Shown: piece by piece, positions 24,333 through 32,820 of the stretch
Position numbering within the stretch: the stretch's first letter is position 1
Layout of the letters: every line of letters begins with the position of its first letter
Assembly (NCBI GenBank): GCA_045592105.1
Contig: JAZNUB010000059.1
Location: forward strand, 10,899-74,898
DNA: 64,000 nucleotides
Reading direction: 5' to 3'
Source: SIG636 sp045592105
GTDB taxonomy: Bacteria; Bacillota; Clostridia; Oscillospirales; CAG-382
Notes under the pieces: model-generated
The model's database searches: none
The model's input: only the letters and a program-made list of their open reading frames with translations
Told to the model about the DNA's origin: nothing
Position numbers and translations under genes: made by a program

Positions 24333-25029
24333 AAATAAATCTCTCCTTTGAATAATTGCTTATCCCACGCAAAAATTCAGCACCAAAGTCTTCTTCTACA
24401 GCAGAAACACACAAAGCTATTTCCTGCTCAAAGCCGTTAGCAGAGTGAACGTCCGTCCCCAAAGCGTCTATCAACCCGTATTTCACAAGCTTTTTCAGCT
24501 TGCGCTTATACGCAGGAACGGTAAACGCGCGGAAGTTTATCTGCACCTTACAGCCCATCTCCAAAAGCGGAAGTAATGCCTTCCTATCCAACAAATAGGG
24601 GTATCTTTCTATATGTGCAAGAACGGGCGTTATACCGCGCACGTATACCAAACGCTCCAAATTAGCCGCAGTTGTTGCCGCAAGCTTTTGGTCGTATGGC
24701 AGCTCTGTAAGCATATACGTGCCTTTTCCGTTTAATGTAAGCAGGCTTAAATCGGTATTATTAAACAGCAAGGAGGTTAAATACACCTCTGCACCAAGAT
24801 GCAACCTTGGCACGGTGCACCCCTCCAGCTCCGCGTTAAGCCGGGCAAAGCAGGAAGCCCTTCTGCTTACATACTCCTTCATATCCTCGCGGTTGGAATA
24901 GTAATGGGAGGATAAAACAACGTCCGTAAACCCGTTTTGATACAATACCGAAAGTATTTGCACCGCTTCCTTTGCGGTTTCAACACCGTCATCCATATCG
25001 GGAAGTATATGTGTGTGAAAATCAACCAT
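24319..25029 (-). CDS. cpsB: CpsB/YwqE-type tyrosine-protein phosphatase (PHP domain)
   Basis: A 236-residue manganese-dependent phosphatase of the PHP family. The N-terminal DFHTHILPDMDDG gives the first metal ligands; SSHYY, the GAEVYL glutamate, the HIERYPYL histidine/arginine, and the DALGTDVHS block complete the site. CpsB removes phosphate from the tyrosine-rich tail of CpsD and so tunes capsule or exopolysaccharide chain length. Its ATG overlaps the stop of the kinase gene by one base, and sufC overlaps its own end. Length is typical for the family (about 240). Confidence 0.94.
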   Translation of the reverse strand: MVDFHTHILPDMDDGVETAKEAVQILSVLYQNGFTDVVLSSHYYSNREDMKEYVSRRASCFARLNAELEGCTVPRLHLGAEVYLTSLLFNNTDLSLLTLNGKGTYMLTELPYDQKLAATTAANLERLVYVRGITPVLAHIERYPYLLDRKALLPLLEMGCKVQINFRAFTVPAYKRKLKKLVKYGLIDALGTDVHSANGFEQEIALCVSAVEEDFGAEFLRGISNYSKERFIYAKA

Positions 25030-25790
25030 TAATTGTTACCGCCGGTGGGCTTGCTTTGTTCGCTGGCATAAACCCTGTCAACGTACTTGCCCGCACTCTT
25101 ATATTTGCGCGTTTCATACTCGCTGGAACAGTTTACAACAACGCCGATTATCTTGGCATCTATAAATTCCAGCTTAGAAAGCGCCGCTTGAAATTCCCCG
25201 TGCGTGGAATAGTTTTGCCTTGTTACGAAAACCACACCGTCAGATATCTTAATAAGCGGCAACGCATCCGCAACAACGTTTATAGGCGGGGTATCCAAAA
25301 TGATGTAATCATAGGTTTCCGAAAGCTTGTCCAGCATATTCTTCATACGCTCGCTTGCAAGCATTTCGGAAGGGTTTGGAGCCAACAGACCTGATGAAAG
25401 CACGTCCAAATTGTCAAACTTTGATTTCTGTATAGCCTGCTCCAATGTGGAAAGCCCGCTTAACACGTTGGTTACACCAACGTTGTTGGGAAGCCGCAAC
25501 GCCCTGTGCATACGCGGCTTTCTTAAGTCACAGTCTATAAGCAAAACGCGTGTATACGCCTGCGCCACGGATACCGCAACGTTAAGCGCGGTAGTGCTTT
25601 TACCCTCGGAGGGGATTGCGCTTGTAAACACTATGCGTTTGCACCCGTCCTTCATAATGGAAAGTGCTATGTTCGTTCTTATAGCCTTATACGCCTCTTT
25701 AACGGAGAACATCAATGCTGATTCGTCGCCACCGTAGGAGGAGTATTTATTTATATACGCGGCGTTATTCTTCTTGCCAAACAAACCCAT
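25029..25790 (-). CDS. cpsD: CpsD/CapB-type BY tyrosine kinase
   Basis: A 253-residue cytoplasmic autokinase. Walker A is SAIPSEGKSTTALN, the second Walker motif LLIDCDLRKPRMHRALR, and Walker B YIILDTPPINVVADA, the BY-kinase set. The C-terminal tail has a tyrosine cluster (four Tyr within SEYETRKYKSAGKYVDRVYA), the autophosphorylation site that CpsB reverses. Unlike proteobacterial Wzc, the kinase is separate from its membrane activator, which is the Wzz-like protein encoded 16 bp upstream. Together they control polymer length at the membrane. The N-terminal KEAYKAIRTNIALS contributes to ring formation. Confidence 0.95.
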   Translation of the reverse strand: MGLFGKKNNAAYINKYSSYGGDESALMFSVKEAYKAIRTNIALSIMKDGCKRIVFTSAIPSEGKSTTALNVAVSVAQAYTRVLLIDCDLRKPRMHRALRLPNNVGVTNVLSGLSTLEQAIQKSKFDNLDVLSSGLLAPNPSEMLASERMKNMLDKLSETYDYIILDTPPINVVADALPLIKISDGVVFVTRQNYSTHGEFQAALSKLEFIDAKIIGVVVNCSSEYETRKYKSAGKYVDRVYASEQSKPTGGNN

Positions 25791-25806
25791 AGCTTCTCCT
25801 CCTTAA

Positions 25807-26541
25807 TTAGTGCTTATACTTGTATTTATATCTGTTTATATAGCTCTTATTCGCGTTCTTATCCGTACCCGCCTTACTGTCAAAGGTAGGAACCGTGCCA
25901 AGAACGGGGAGATTATACCTTTCGGAAATTTCCTCCGTGCTTCTGATACGGTAATCGTACATATCCTTTACAAACACAAAGAAAAAGGTTGCAAACGCGC
26001 CAAAGATAAAGCCTATAATAACGTTTTTCTTATAATCAACAGCGGTAACGCCGCTTATACGCGCATCCTCCACTATCTCAACGTTGTCAACACCAAATCT
26101 TTCGTTCAGATAAATGCTTGCGTTGTGCGCGGCAGATTCCGCCACCGCCTTTGCCAGCGCGTTGTTGGCATTTGCCACCCTCACCGTTATAATAGCGGTT
26201 TCGTTCTTGCTCCCCACGCGAAGCGAGCCGTATACACCCGCAGGGCTTGTCATTGCCTTGTATTCATCACTTAAGCCCTGATATACTACCTTACAGAACT
26301 TTACGGTTTTTAACATCTCGATGTAAGTGGCGGAATACGAATTCTCTGCACCTATACCAAGATACTTGTCCCCCTCCGTAGCCTTGGTGTTAACGTACAG
26401 CTCGGTATACGCTGTGTAGATAGGCACAGCAGTTTTTATCGTATAATAATACATAGCGGCGGACATAAGCAACGCCACGGCAAGTATAAGTATAAACTTT
26501 TTTCTTAAAAGCTTTATCGCTTTTTCAACACTGAAATTCAT
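25807..26541 (-). CDS. cpsC: Wzz/CpsC-type chain-length and kinase-activator protein
   Basis: A 244-residue protein with two membrane helices (about residues 17-35 and 175-195) enclosing an extracytoplasmic loop, the Wzz fold. The N-terminal helix is preceded by basic KLLRKKFI, and the conserved P-x-Y-T-A-Y after helix 1 is present (VPIYTAYTELYVN). The C-terminal cytoplasmic tail (VKDMYDYRIRSTEEISERYNLPVLGTVP) is where the activator touches the BY kinase. It sets polysaccharide chain length and activates CpsD. Spacing of about 15 bp to genes on both sides shows operon membership. Confidence 0.93.
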   Translation of the reverse strand: MNFSVEKAIKLLRKKFILILAVALLMSAAMYYYTIKTAVPIYTAYTELYVNTKATEGDKYLGIGAENSYSATYIEMLKTVKFCKVVYQGLSDEYKAMTSPAGVYGSLRVGSKNETAIITVRVANANNALAKAVAESAAHNASIYLNERFGVDNVEIVEDARISGVTAVDYKKNVIIGFIFGAFATFFFVFVKDMYDYRIRSTEEISERYNLPVLGTVPTFDSKAGTDKNANKSYINRYKYKYKH

Positions 26542-26556
26542 ATAATACCTCCCGCC

Positions 26557-28470
26557 TTACGCCTTAGCTTTGGCTTGCGTTTTGTTTCTCTGCTTAAAAG
26601 TGGGTACTGCGTTAAGCAAAGCGCCAACAACGCTGTTGCTATCGTTTTTCCCTGCACACTCACACATCAAGCTATAATCCGCCATAAGCTTTTCGCCGTC
26701 TATGTTGCCCGTTTCCTCGATGAAAATTTTATCGTGATAGGTGCTGGTAAGATTACCGCCCATAAGCGTTTCCTCATAAAGCTTTTCACCTGGGCGAAGC
26801 CCAACGTATTTTATCTTTATATCCTTATCGGGAACGTACCCGTGCAAGCGTATAAGGTTGCGCGCAAGATCCGCTATCTTAACAGGCTCACCCATATCAA
26901 GCACAAATATCTCCCCTCCGCGTGCCATAGCCCCTGCGCGAAGCACAAGCGAAACGGCTTCGGGAATGGTCATAAAATACCTTGTTATATCAGGATGCGT
27001 AACGGGCAGATCCTTCTTCTGCTCTATAAGCTTGGTGAACAGCGGTATAACCGAGCCGTTGGAACCAAGCACGTTGCCGAAACGAACCGCACAATACTCC
27101 GTACCCTTATAGCAAGCGTTCAAATGCTGAACTATCATCTCACAAAAACGCTTTGTTGCACCCATAACGTTGGTGGGATTAACAGCCTTATCGCTGGAGA
27201 TAAGAACAAAACGCTTTGTTGCGTACAGATTTGCAAGCATTGCAACGTTGTATGTGCCTGCAATATTGTTTTTAATGGCTTCCTCAGGGTCCGTTTCCAT
27301 AAGAGGCACGTGCTTATGCGCCGCGGCGTGGAAAACAACCTGCGGCCTGTACTTGGCAAAAAGCACCTCCATCTTTGCGTAATCTCTAACGCTGGCGATG
27401 TGTACGTCGATACACGCATCAGCACCGTATATACCAAACAGCTCCTGCTGAATATCATAAGCGTTGTTTTCATATATATCTACGATAACGAGAAGCTTTG
27501 GTGAATACTGCATTACCTGACGGCACAGCTCGCTTCCTATGCTGCCGCCGCCACCCGTTACCATAACGACCTTGCCGCCAATAAGCTGTGCGCTTTCGTG
27601 CACGTCCAATACAACGGGTGCTCTGCCAAGCAAATCCTCCGTATCTATCTTGCGCATTTGGCTCATAAGCTTGTGGCTGTCAACAATATTATAAATTTCG
27701 GGTATAATTCGTATCTCACAGCCCGTTTCATTACAAAGCCCTACTATACGCCTGTTGGTTGCCTTATTGGCAGAAGGGATAGCTATAATCAAAACCTCGG
27801 CATTAAGCTTTTCCGCAATGTCTCCAACTTTATCTATCGGCCCGTATATCGGGATATTATCTATGTTCCTGCCGATTTTGGTATTATCGTCATCAACTAT
27901 ACCAACAACCGTATACTCACAATCCGTACGCTGTATTTCCGAAAGCAACAGCCAGCACGCCTGCCCCGCGCCTACAATAACGGTACGGCGCCCCTCACGC
28001 TTGCTCATCTGAACGGGCGCGCTTTTCCTCATATCGTAAATCATACGGTACAGCATACGCATAATTATAAGCGAGAACATACAGGCACCGCACGAAAACA
28101 AGGCAAAAACATAGTAAAGCTTAGCCTTATCCGTACCGTCGTTTACGATCTCCTGCACCAAGGAGGGAACGCCTGCAAACTTATTAAAGCAAAAGCATAA
28201 AGCCGCGCCGCACAAAACGCCTGCGGCAACAACAACATAGTCCCTCATACGGGCGTAGCGCCAGATATTTTTATACGTTTTAAACAACGCCAGCATCGCC
28301 GCTATTACAAAAACGTTTTCCACAGTATAAACCATAGCGGCGGTATCAATTCTATCACCTATTATTATCGCCCATGACAATGCGAAGCAAATACAAATTG
28401 CAAACATATCTATAAACAAAAGAAGGATACGCTTTCTTTTGCTTACAAAAAAGCTTGTTAATTTTGCCAT
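26557..28470 (-). CDS. CapD/FlaA1-type membrane-bound nucleotide-sugar dehydratase/epimerase
   Basis: A 637-residue protein. Four N-terminal membrane helices (residues 12-135) lead to a first nucleotide-binding CoA-like domain (RRTVIVGAGQACWLL) and then a short-chain dehydrogenase domain with VTGGGGSIGSELCRQ, HAAAHKHVPLME and SSDKAVNPTNVMGATKR. Members act on UDP-GlcNAc as 4,6-dehydratases or C-4/C-6 epimerases that make the first sugar of a surface polysaccharide. In this class the Tyr of Y-x3-K is Met (NVMGATKR), as in large membrane-bound 4,6-dehydratases such as PglF and WbpM. ATG at 28470 follows AAGGAG. First gene of the nine-gene run. No glycosyltransferase is present nearby. Confidence 0.9.
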   Translation of the reverse strand: MAKLTSFFVSKRKRILLLFIDMFAICICFALSWAIIIGDRIDTAAMVYTVENVFVIAAMLALFKTYKNIWRYARMRDYVVVAAGVLCGAALCFCFNKFAGVPSLVQEIVNDGTDKAKLYYVFALFSCGACMFSLIIMRMLYRMIYDMRKSAPVQMSKREGRRTVIVGAGQACWLLLSEIQRTDCEYTVVGIVDDDNTKIGRNIDNIPIYGPIDKVGDIAEKLNAEVLIIAIPSANKATNRRIVGLCNETGCEIRIIPEIYNIVDSHKLMSQMRKIDTEDLLGRAPVVLDVHESAQLIGGKVVMVTGGGGSIGSELCRQVMQYSPKLLVIVDIYENNAYDIQQELFGIYGADACIDVHIASVRDYAKMEVLFAKYRPQVVFHAAAHKHVPLMETDPEEAIKNNIAGTYNVAMLANLYATKRFVLISSDKAVNPTNVMGATKRFCEMIVQHLNACYKGTEYCAVRFGNVLGSNGSVIPLFTKLIEQKKDLPVTHPDITRYFMTIPEAVSLVLRAGAMARGGEIFVLDMGEPVKIADLARNLIRLHGYVPDKDIKIKYVGLRPGEKLYEETLMGGNLTSTYHDKIFIEETGNIDGEKLMADYSLMCECAGKNDSNSVVGALLNAVPTFKQRNKTQAKAKA

Positions 28471-28492
28471 TAAATAAAAGCTCCTTTTCGTT

Positions 28493-28530
28493 GTTCGCGC
28501 CGCAAAAACGCCTTGCGGCTTATGCGCGAA
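28493..28530 (-). promoter_or_regulatory. Hairpin in the leader of the CapD-SufBC operon
   Basis: Outer arms GTTCGCGC/GCGCGAAC enclose GCCGCAA/TTGCGGC, forming a two-part stem in the transcript between the promoter at 28556 and the ribosome-binding site at about 28483. It has no U-run directly after it, so it may be a processing, stability or protein-binding site and not a terminator. Confidence 0.55.
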
Positions 28531-28555
28531 CATTACTACCCCTGATAACTATTTG

Positions 28556-28584
28556 ATTATAACAATTTTTTTTGCGCGTGTCAA
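28556..28584 (-). promoter_or_regulatory. Sigma-A promoter of the CapD-CpsCDB-SufCB operon
   Basis: Perfect consensus boxes TTGACA and TATAAT with 17-bp spacing on the minus strand, about 85 bp before the capD-like start. No other promoter of this quality is visible in the 8 kb downstream. Confidence 0.85.
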
Positions 28585-28607
28585 CATAATTTTTGGTTAT
28601 ATGGCTA

Positions 28608-28636
28608 TTGACTACAGTGGAAAAAAGTAGTATCAT
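28608..28636 (+). promoter_or_regulatory. Sigma-A promoter for serC-serA
   Basis: TTGACT and TATCAT with 17-bp spacing, 35 bp before the serC start. It is back to back with the CapD operon promoter, the two -35 boxes lying about 23 bp apart. Confidence 0.7.
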
Positions 28637-28671
28637 AGGTTAATCAATAAAAATAGAAACGAGGAATAATT

Positions 28672-29751
28672 ATGAGCAGAATTTACAACTTTTCGGCAGG
28701 TCCTTCTATGCTGCCCGAGGAGGTTCTTAAATCGGCAGCAGAAAATATGCTTGATTACAAGGGTAGCGGCATGTCCGTTATGGAAATGAGCCATCGATCT
28801 CCCGTTTACGATAAAATCATTAAGGATGCAGAAGCTTCTTTGAGAAAGCTTATGAACATACCCGATAACTATAAGGTTCTCTTCCTTCAAGGCGGTGCAA
28901 CCCTTCAGTTCTCCGCAGTTCCGCTTAACCTTATGAAAACCGGCAAGGCGGACTATATTGTTTCCGGTCAGTTCTCCGGCAAGGCAGCTAAAGAGGCTGA
29001 AAGATACGGTACGGTAAACGTTGTTGCTTCCAGCAAGGATAAAAACTTTGTTTCCGTTCCCGTTGTTGGTAAGGAAGCCTTCTCCCCCGATGCGGATTAT
29101 GTTCACATCTGCTATAACAACACCATTTACGGCACCGTTTTCAACTACGTACCCGATACAGGGGATATTCCCTTGGTTGCAGATATGTCCTCCGGTATAC
29201 TTTCCGTTCCTGTTGACGTTAGCAAGTACGGTCTTATCTACGCAGGCGCGCAGAAGAATATGGCACCCGCAGGTCTTACCGTTGTTATCGTGCGTGAGGA
29301 TCTCATTGGCAACGCAAGAAGTGAGTGCCCCGTATATCTTGACTATAAGGTTCAGGCAGATAACGATTCTATGTATAACACTCCTCCTTGCTACTCTATC
29401 TACGTAGCAGGCTTGGTATATGAATGGATTCTTGGTCTTGGCGGCCTTGAAGCTATGGAAAAGATCAACAGAGAAAAGGCAGCTATCCTTTACGATTATC
29501 TTGATTCTTCCGAGCTGTTCAAGCCCACCGCTGAGAAAGAGTTCCGTTCTCTTATGAACGTATGCTTCATAACCGGCAACGCTGATTTGGATAAGGAGTT
29601 CTGCTCCGAAGCCGCAAAAGCCGGCTTTGTAAACCTTAAGGGTCACCGTTCCGTAGGCGGTATGCGTGCATCTATATACAACGCAATGCCTATCGAGGGT
29701 GTTAAGAAGCTTGTTGAATTTATGAAAGAATTTGAAAGGGCGCACAAATAA
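28672..29751 (+). CDS. serC: Phosphoserine aminotransferase
   Basis: A 359-residue PLP enzyme of class V that converts 3-phosphohydroxypyruvate and glutamate to phosphoserine. The N-terminal YNFSAGPSMLPEEVL and the PLP-lysine region YAGAQKNMAPAGLTVVI are SerC signatures; GHRSVGGMRASIYNAMP near the C-terminus binds the phosphate of the substrate. Length is the usual 360. ATG follows GAGGAA. serA begins at the last base of its stop codon, so the two are translationally coupled. No serB is present in this window. Confidence 0.97.
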   Translation: MSRIYNFSAGPSMLPEEVLKSAAENMLDYKGSGMSVMEMSHRSPVYDKIIKDAEASLRKLMNIPDNYKVLFLQGGATLQFSAVPLNLMKTGKADYIVSGQFSGKAAKEAERYGTVNVVASSKDKNFVSVPVVGKEAFSPDADYVHICYNNTIYGTVFNYVPDTGDIPLVADMSSGILSVPVDVSKYGLIYAGAQKNMAPAGLTVVIVREDLIGNARSECPVYLDYKVQADNDSMYNTPPCYSIYVAGLVYEWILGLGGLEAMEKINREKAAILYDYLDSSELFKPTAEKEFRSLMNVCFITGNADLDKEFCSEAAKAGFVNLKGHRSVGGMRASIYNAMPIEGVKKLVEFMKEFERAHK

Positions 29752-30911
29752 TGAAAAATATAGCTTTACTTAATAAAATAGGTGCCGCAGGCCTTAAAAA
29801 GTTTGACGTTTCCAACTACAACATCGGTTGTGAGGCAAATGATGCTGATGCGATAATGGTTCGCTCTGCCGCTATGCACGATATGCAGTTTGGCAAAAAC
29901 CTTGTTGCAATAGCAAGAGCAGGCGCAGGCGTTAATAACATCCCTGTTGACAGATGCGCTGAAGAAGGCATAGTTGTTTTCAACACCCCCGGTGCTAACG
30001 CAAACGGCGTTAAGGAGCTTACAATGGCTGCTTTGTTGCTTGCATCCAGAAACATTTCGGGCGGCATCAACTGGGCAAACAGCCTTACTAACGAAGAAAA
30101 CGTTGCAAAAGCAGTAGAAGCAGGCAAAAGCGCGTTTGTTGGCCCCGAGCTTTTGGGTAAAACCCTTGGCGTTATCGGCCTTGGCGCTATCGGCGGCCTT
30201 GTTGCTAACTGTGCAAAGAGCCTTGGGATGACCGTTATCGGCTGTGACCCTTATCTTACGGTTGACAATGCATGGCATCTTTCTCGCTCCATAATAAAGG
30301 CAAACACCTTTGACGAGGTTTTTGAAAAGAGCGATTATATAACCGTTCACGTTCCTTCCACCAAGGATACGAAGGGTATGTTTAACGCACGCAGCTTCTC
30401 TCTTATGAAAGACGGCGTTCGTATAGTAAACCTTTCCCGCGCAGACCTTGTTAATATAGCAGACCTTAAGGCTGCTATCGAAGAAGGCAAGGTTGCATCT
30501 TACGTAACGGATTTCCCCACCAACGATACCATTAACTGTGATAAAATAGTTTGCATCCCTCACCTTGGTGCTTCCACGCCCGAATCTGAGGAAAACTGTG
30601 CAAGCATGGCGGCAGAGGAGCTTATTGATTTCCTTGAAAACGGCAATATCAGAAACAGCGTAAACTATCCTAATGTTGACCTGCCCCGTCAGTCCGAGCA
30701 CAGGATTTTGGTGCTTCACGAAAACATTCCCAACAGCCTTTCCCAGATATCCGGCGTTATCAGCGCGGCAGGCGTTAATATCGAATCTATGCTTAACCGT
30801 TCCAAGGGTGCAAACGCTTGCAGCGTGCTTGATACTAACGATGCCGTTTCTGCGGAAACCGTTGAAAAGATTATGGCTGTTCAGGGCGTAAGGCGCGCAA
30901 TTATCATCTAA
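29751..30911 (+). CDS. serA: D-3-phosphoglycerate dehydrogenase (short form with ACT domain)
   Basis: A 386-residue NAD-dependent dehydrogenase. The Rossmann motif GLGAIG is at residues 143-148, the substrate arginine R230 in NLSRADL, and the catalytic histidine H271 in PHLGAST. The acidic partner of the His is expected at the position of E. coli Glu269 (FPTEP), but here the segment reads FPTND, placing Asn258 there. A C-terminal ACT domain (about 318-386) could sense serine. Pairing with serC leaves little doubt about the pathway (first step of serine synthesis), but the substitution makes the catalytic pairing atypical; Asp259 might substitute. Confidence 0.93.
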   Translation: MKNIALLNKIGAAGLKKFDVSNYNIGCEANDADAIMVRSAAMHDMQFGKNLVAIARAGAGVNNIPVDRCAEEGIVVFNTPGANANGVKELTMAALLLASRNISGGINWANSLTNEENVAKAVEAGKSAFVGPELLGKTLGVIGLGAIGGLVANCAKSLGMTVIGCDPYLTVDNAWHLSRSIIKANTFDEVFEKSDYITVHVPSTKDTKGMFNARSFSLMKDGVRIVNLSRADLVNIADLKAAIEEGKVASYVTDFPTNDTINCDKIVCIPHLGASTPESEENCASMAAEELIDFLENGNIRNSVNYPNVDLPRQSEHRILVLHENIPNSLSQISGVISAAGVNIESMLNRSKGANACSVLDTNDAVSAETVEKIMAVQGVRRAIII

Positions 30912-30927
30912 CAAAGAAGGTATTATC

Positions 30928-31767
30928 TTGAAGCTTTCAACAGAGTTTAATTATGGCAGTATCCTTTTCGGCACGGAGGAAGCCATTAAAATAATGGCAG
31001 AATCGGGCTTTGACGCGCTTGATTACTCTATGTTTGACCTCACGCGTGAGGATAACCCGCTAACGCATGACGATTGGCGTGAGCGTATGCAGTCCTTCCG
31101 CACCATTGCAGAGGAAAACGGCATAGGCTTTAACCAAACGCACGCGCCATTCCCTGCTTTTAAGGAGGGGGACGAGGAGTATAATACTACCACCTTCCCG
31201 CTTCTTGTGCGCTCTATCGAGGTTACGGCTATACTTGGCGCAAAGCACGTTGTTATGCACCCACAGCCCACGGGGGGTAACGATTTGGAAAAGAACGTTG
31301 CTTTCTTCTCTCGCCTTGCTCCGTATTGCAAGCAGTTTGGCGTTAAAATAGCGATAGAAAACCTTATAGGTGATGCGTTTTTCGCAAAGCCCGAGCAGTT
31401 GGGTGCGCTTATAGACGCGCTTGACAGCGATTGTTTTACAGGGCTTTTGGATATAGGGCACGCTTCCATCAACGGTGTTGGTGCGCCGCAGTTTATTAAG
31501 GATTTCGGCACAAGGCTTTCCGCCCTGCACGTGCACGATAACGATACCGTGCATGACCTGCACAATCTCCCCTACACCAAGGGCTTGGATTGGGAGGCTA
31601 TCTGTACCGCTTTGGCTGAAAACGGCTATAACGGCGATTTCACCTTTGAAGCAGGCTTTTTCATCCGCCAGTTCCCCAAGGAGCTTGCAAGGGACGCATA
31701 CCGTATGATGGCGGCTGTTGGCAAATACCTTGTTGCAAAAATAGAAAGCAAAAAGAACAACAAATAA
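30928..31767 (+). CDS. Xylose isomerase-like TIM barrel protein (sugar phosphate isomerase/epimerase family)
   Basis: A 279-residue TIM barrel of the AP-endonuclease-2 superfamily. Metal-site residues appear in order: VVMHPQPTG (His), IAIENL (Glu), GLLDIGHASING (Asp/His), HVHDND (His, Asp), and FTFEAGF (Glu). Members isomerise or epimerise sugars and inositols, or hydrolyse related compounds; the substrate cannot be told. It starts at TTG with AAGAAGG upstream and lies 16 bp after serA, before a terminator, so it is probably co-transcribed with serC-serA, though no serine-pathway role is known to me. Confidence 0.88.
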   Translation: MKLSTEFNYGSILFGTEEAIKIMAESGFDALDYSMFDLTREDNPLTHDDWRERMQSFRTIAEENGIGFNQTHAPFPAFKEGDEEYNTTTFPLLVRSIEVTAILGAKHVVMHPQPTGGNDLEKNVAFFSRLAPYCKQFGVKIAIENLIGDAFFAKPEQLGALIDALDSDCFTGLLDIGHASINGVGAPQFIKDFGTRLSALHVHDNDTVHDLHNLPYTKGLDWEAICTALAENGYNGDFTFEAGFFIRQFPKELARDAYRMMAAVGKYLVAKIESKKNNK

Positions 31768-31778
31768 TTCCAAACAAT

Positions 31779-31814
31779 AAAAGCCTTCCCACGTTTTTCG
31801 CGCGGAAGGCTTTA
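31779..31814 (+). terminator. Terminator after the TIM barrel gene
   Basis: Stem AAAGCCTTCC/GGAAGGCTTT with a 14-base loop, followed by TACTATAA, 12 bp after the stop codon. The U-run is poor, so it may be partly read through into the C39-like gene, which starts 19 bp later. Confidence 0.65.
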
Positions 31815-31832
31815 CTATAAAGGAGCTTAGAT

Positions 31833-32804
31833 ATGAACAATTTATATTACCACACTATCCCCTTTAACGCAAGCAACCTAAAGGGTAGCTTTAACGGCGT
31901 TAAGGCAGAAAACGGATATCTTCAGCTTGACAACTGCAAGGAAGGAGCTTTCGTTTCGGAGCCTATAAGCGTGCCGGAGTGTGATACCTTGCTTATCTCT
32001 TGGAACTGCTATCGCCGCGGCGGAAGCGTTGAAATGATGCTTTCCTACCAAAAGGCAAACGGCAGCTATAGCAGCTTCTTCTCCTATGGCGAATGGGGCA
32101 CAAAGCCTGCAAACAAAAGCTGTAAAACCGAAGAAGGCGTTATGGATCAGGACACGCTTATGCTCCCCGAAAAGACAAAAAGCGTTATCATAAAGGCAGT
32201 TCTTACCGCAGGAACGGACGGTAGCGGTGACCCACAGCTTATCCGCTTTGGCTTAACGCATAACGGCACGCCCAATTTTACCGTTGACACAAGCGCATTG
32301 CCCGAAGAGGTTATTCTTAACGTAATACCTCGCTCGCAAATGGAGGTTCCCGTTATAGGCGGCATTATATGCAGCCCCACCTCCACCTCTATGTGTATGG
32401 ACTATAAGGGCTTAAGCCTGCCCACGGCAGACGTTGCCGCTATGTGCTTTGACTATGGTGACGATATCTACGGCAACTGGCTGTTTAACGTGGCTTGCGC
32501 GGGCGAACAGGGCTTTGAAGCTCATTTTGATATGTACGATACGGAAGCGGCTATGCATTGCCTCGCTAACGGAACGCCTATGGCGTTTTCCATAAGAACG
32601 GAGGATGGGCAGATAACCAACGCGCCGCACGGCTATAGATTTGGGCATCTTATCTGCGTTATAGGCTACAAGAAAATAAACGGCAAGCTTCATTTTATCG
32701 TAAACGACCCTTCAAGCAAGGACGTAAAGGATGTTCGCCGTGAATACGATGCTGAAGAATTGGCATCCGGTTGGAAGCTTGGCGCAGTTTATGTAATACG
32801 TTAA
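31833..32804 (+). CDS. C39-like cysteine peptidase family protein
   Basis: A 323-residue protein. The N-terminal 150 residues look like a beta-sandwich (many aromatic beta strands, e.g. LLISWNCYRRGGSVEMMLSY). The C-terminal part resembles papain-fold C39 peptidases: Cys in GGIICSPTSTSMCMDYKG, His in FGHLICVIGY, Asp in FIVNDPSS, the expected catalytic triad order. Members hydrolyse peptide bonds or transfer acyl groups. No signal peptide or membrane segment is seen, which is unusual for this kind of enzyme. The ATG follows AAAGGAGC. The second hairpin array starts 17 bp after the stop and its first hairpin may terminate this gene. Confidence 0.82.
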   Translation: MNNLYYHTIPFNASNLKGSFNGVKAENGYLQLDNCKEGAFVSEPISVPECDTLLISWNCYRRGGSVEMMLSYQKANGSYSSFFSYGEWGTKPANKSCKTEEGVMDQDTLMLPEKTKSVIIKAVLTAGTDGSGDPQLIRFGLTHNGTPNFTVDTSALPEEVILNVIPRSQMEVPVIGGIICSPTSTSMCMDYKGLSLPTADVAAMCFDYGDDIYGNWLFNVACAGEQGFEAHFDMYDTEAAMHCLANGTPMAFSIRTEDGQITNAPHGYRFGHLICVIGYKKINGKLHFIVNDPSSKDVKDVRREYDAEELASGWKLGAVYVIR

Positions 32805-32820
32805 CAAAAAAACGCCTTTT

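Noticed and set aside
28633..29745. Long open frame antisense to serC (370 codons)
   Set aside because: It mirrors serC, has repetitive cysteine/asparagine-rich composition typical of antisense frames and no recognisable motif.
29766..30914. Long open frame antisense to serA (382 codons)
   Set aside because: Shadow of serA; same codon-driven artefact, no ribosome-binding site or homology features.
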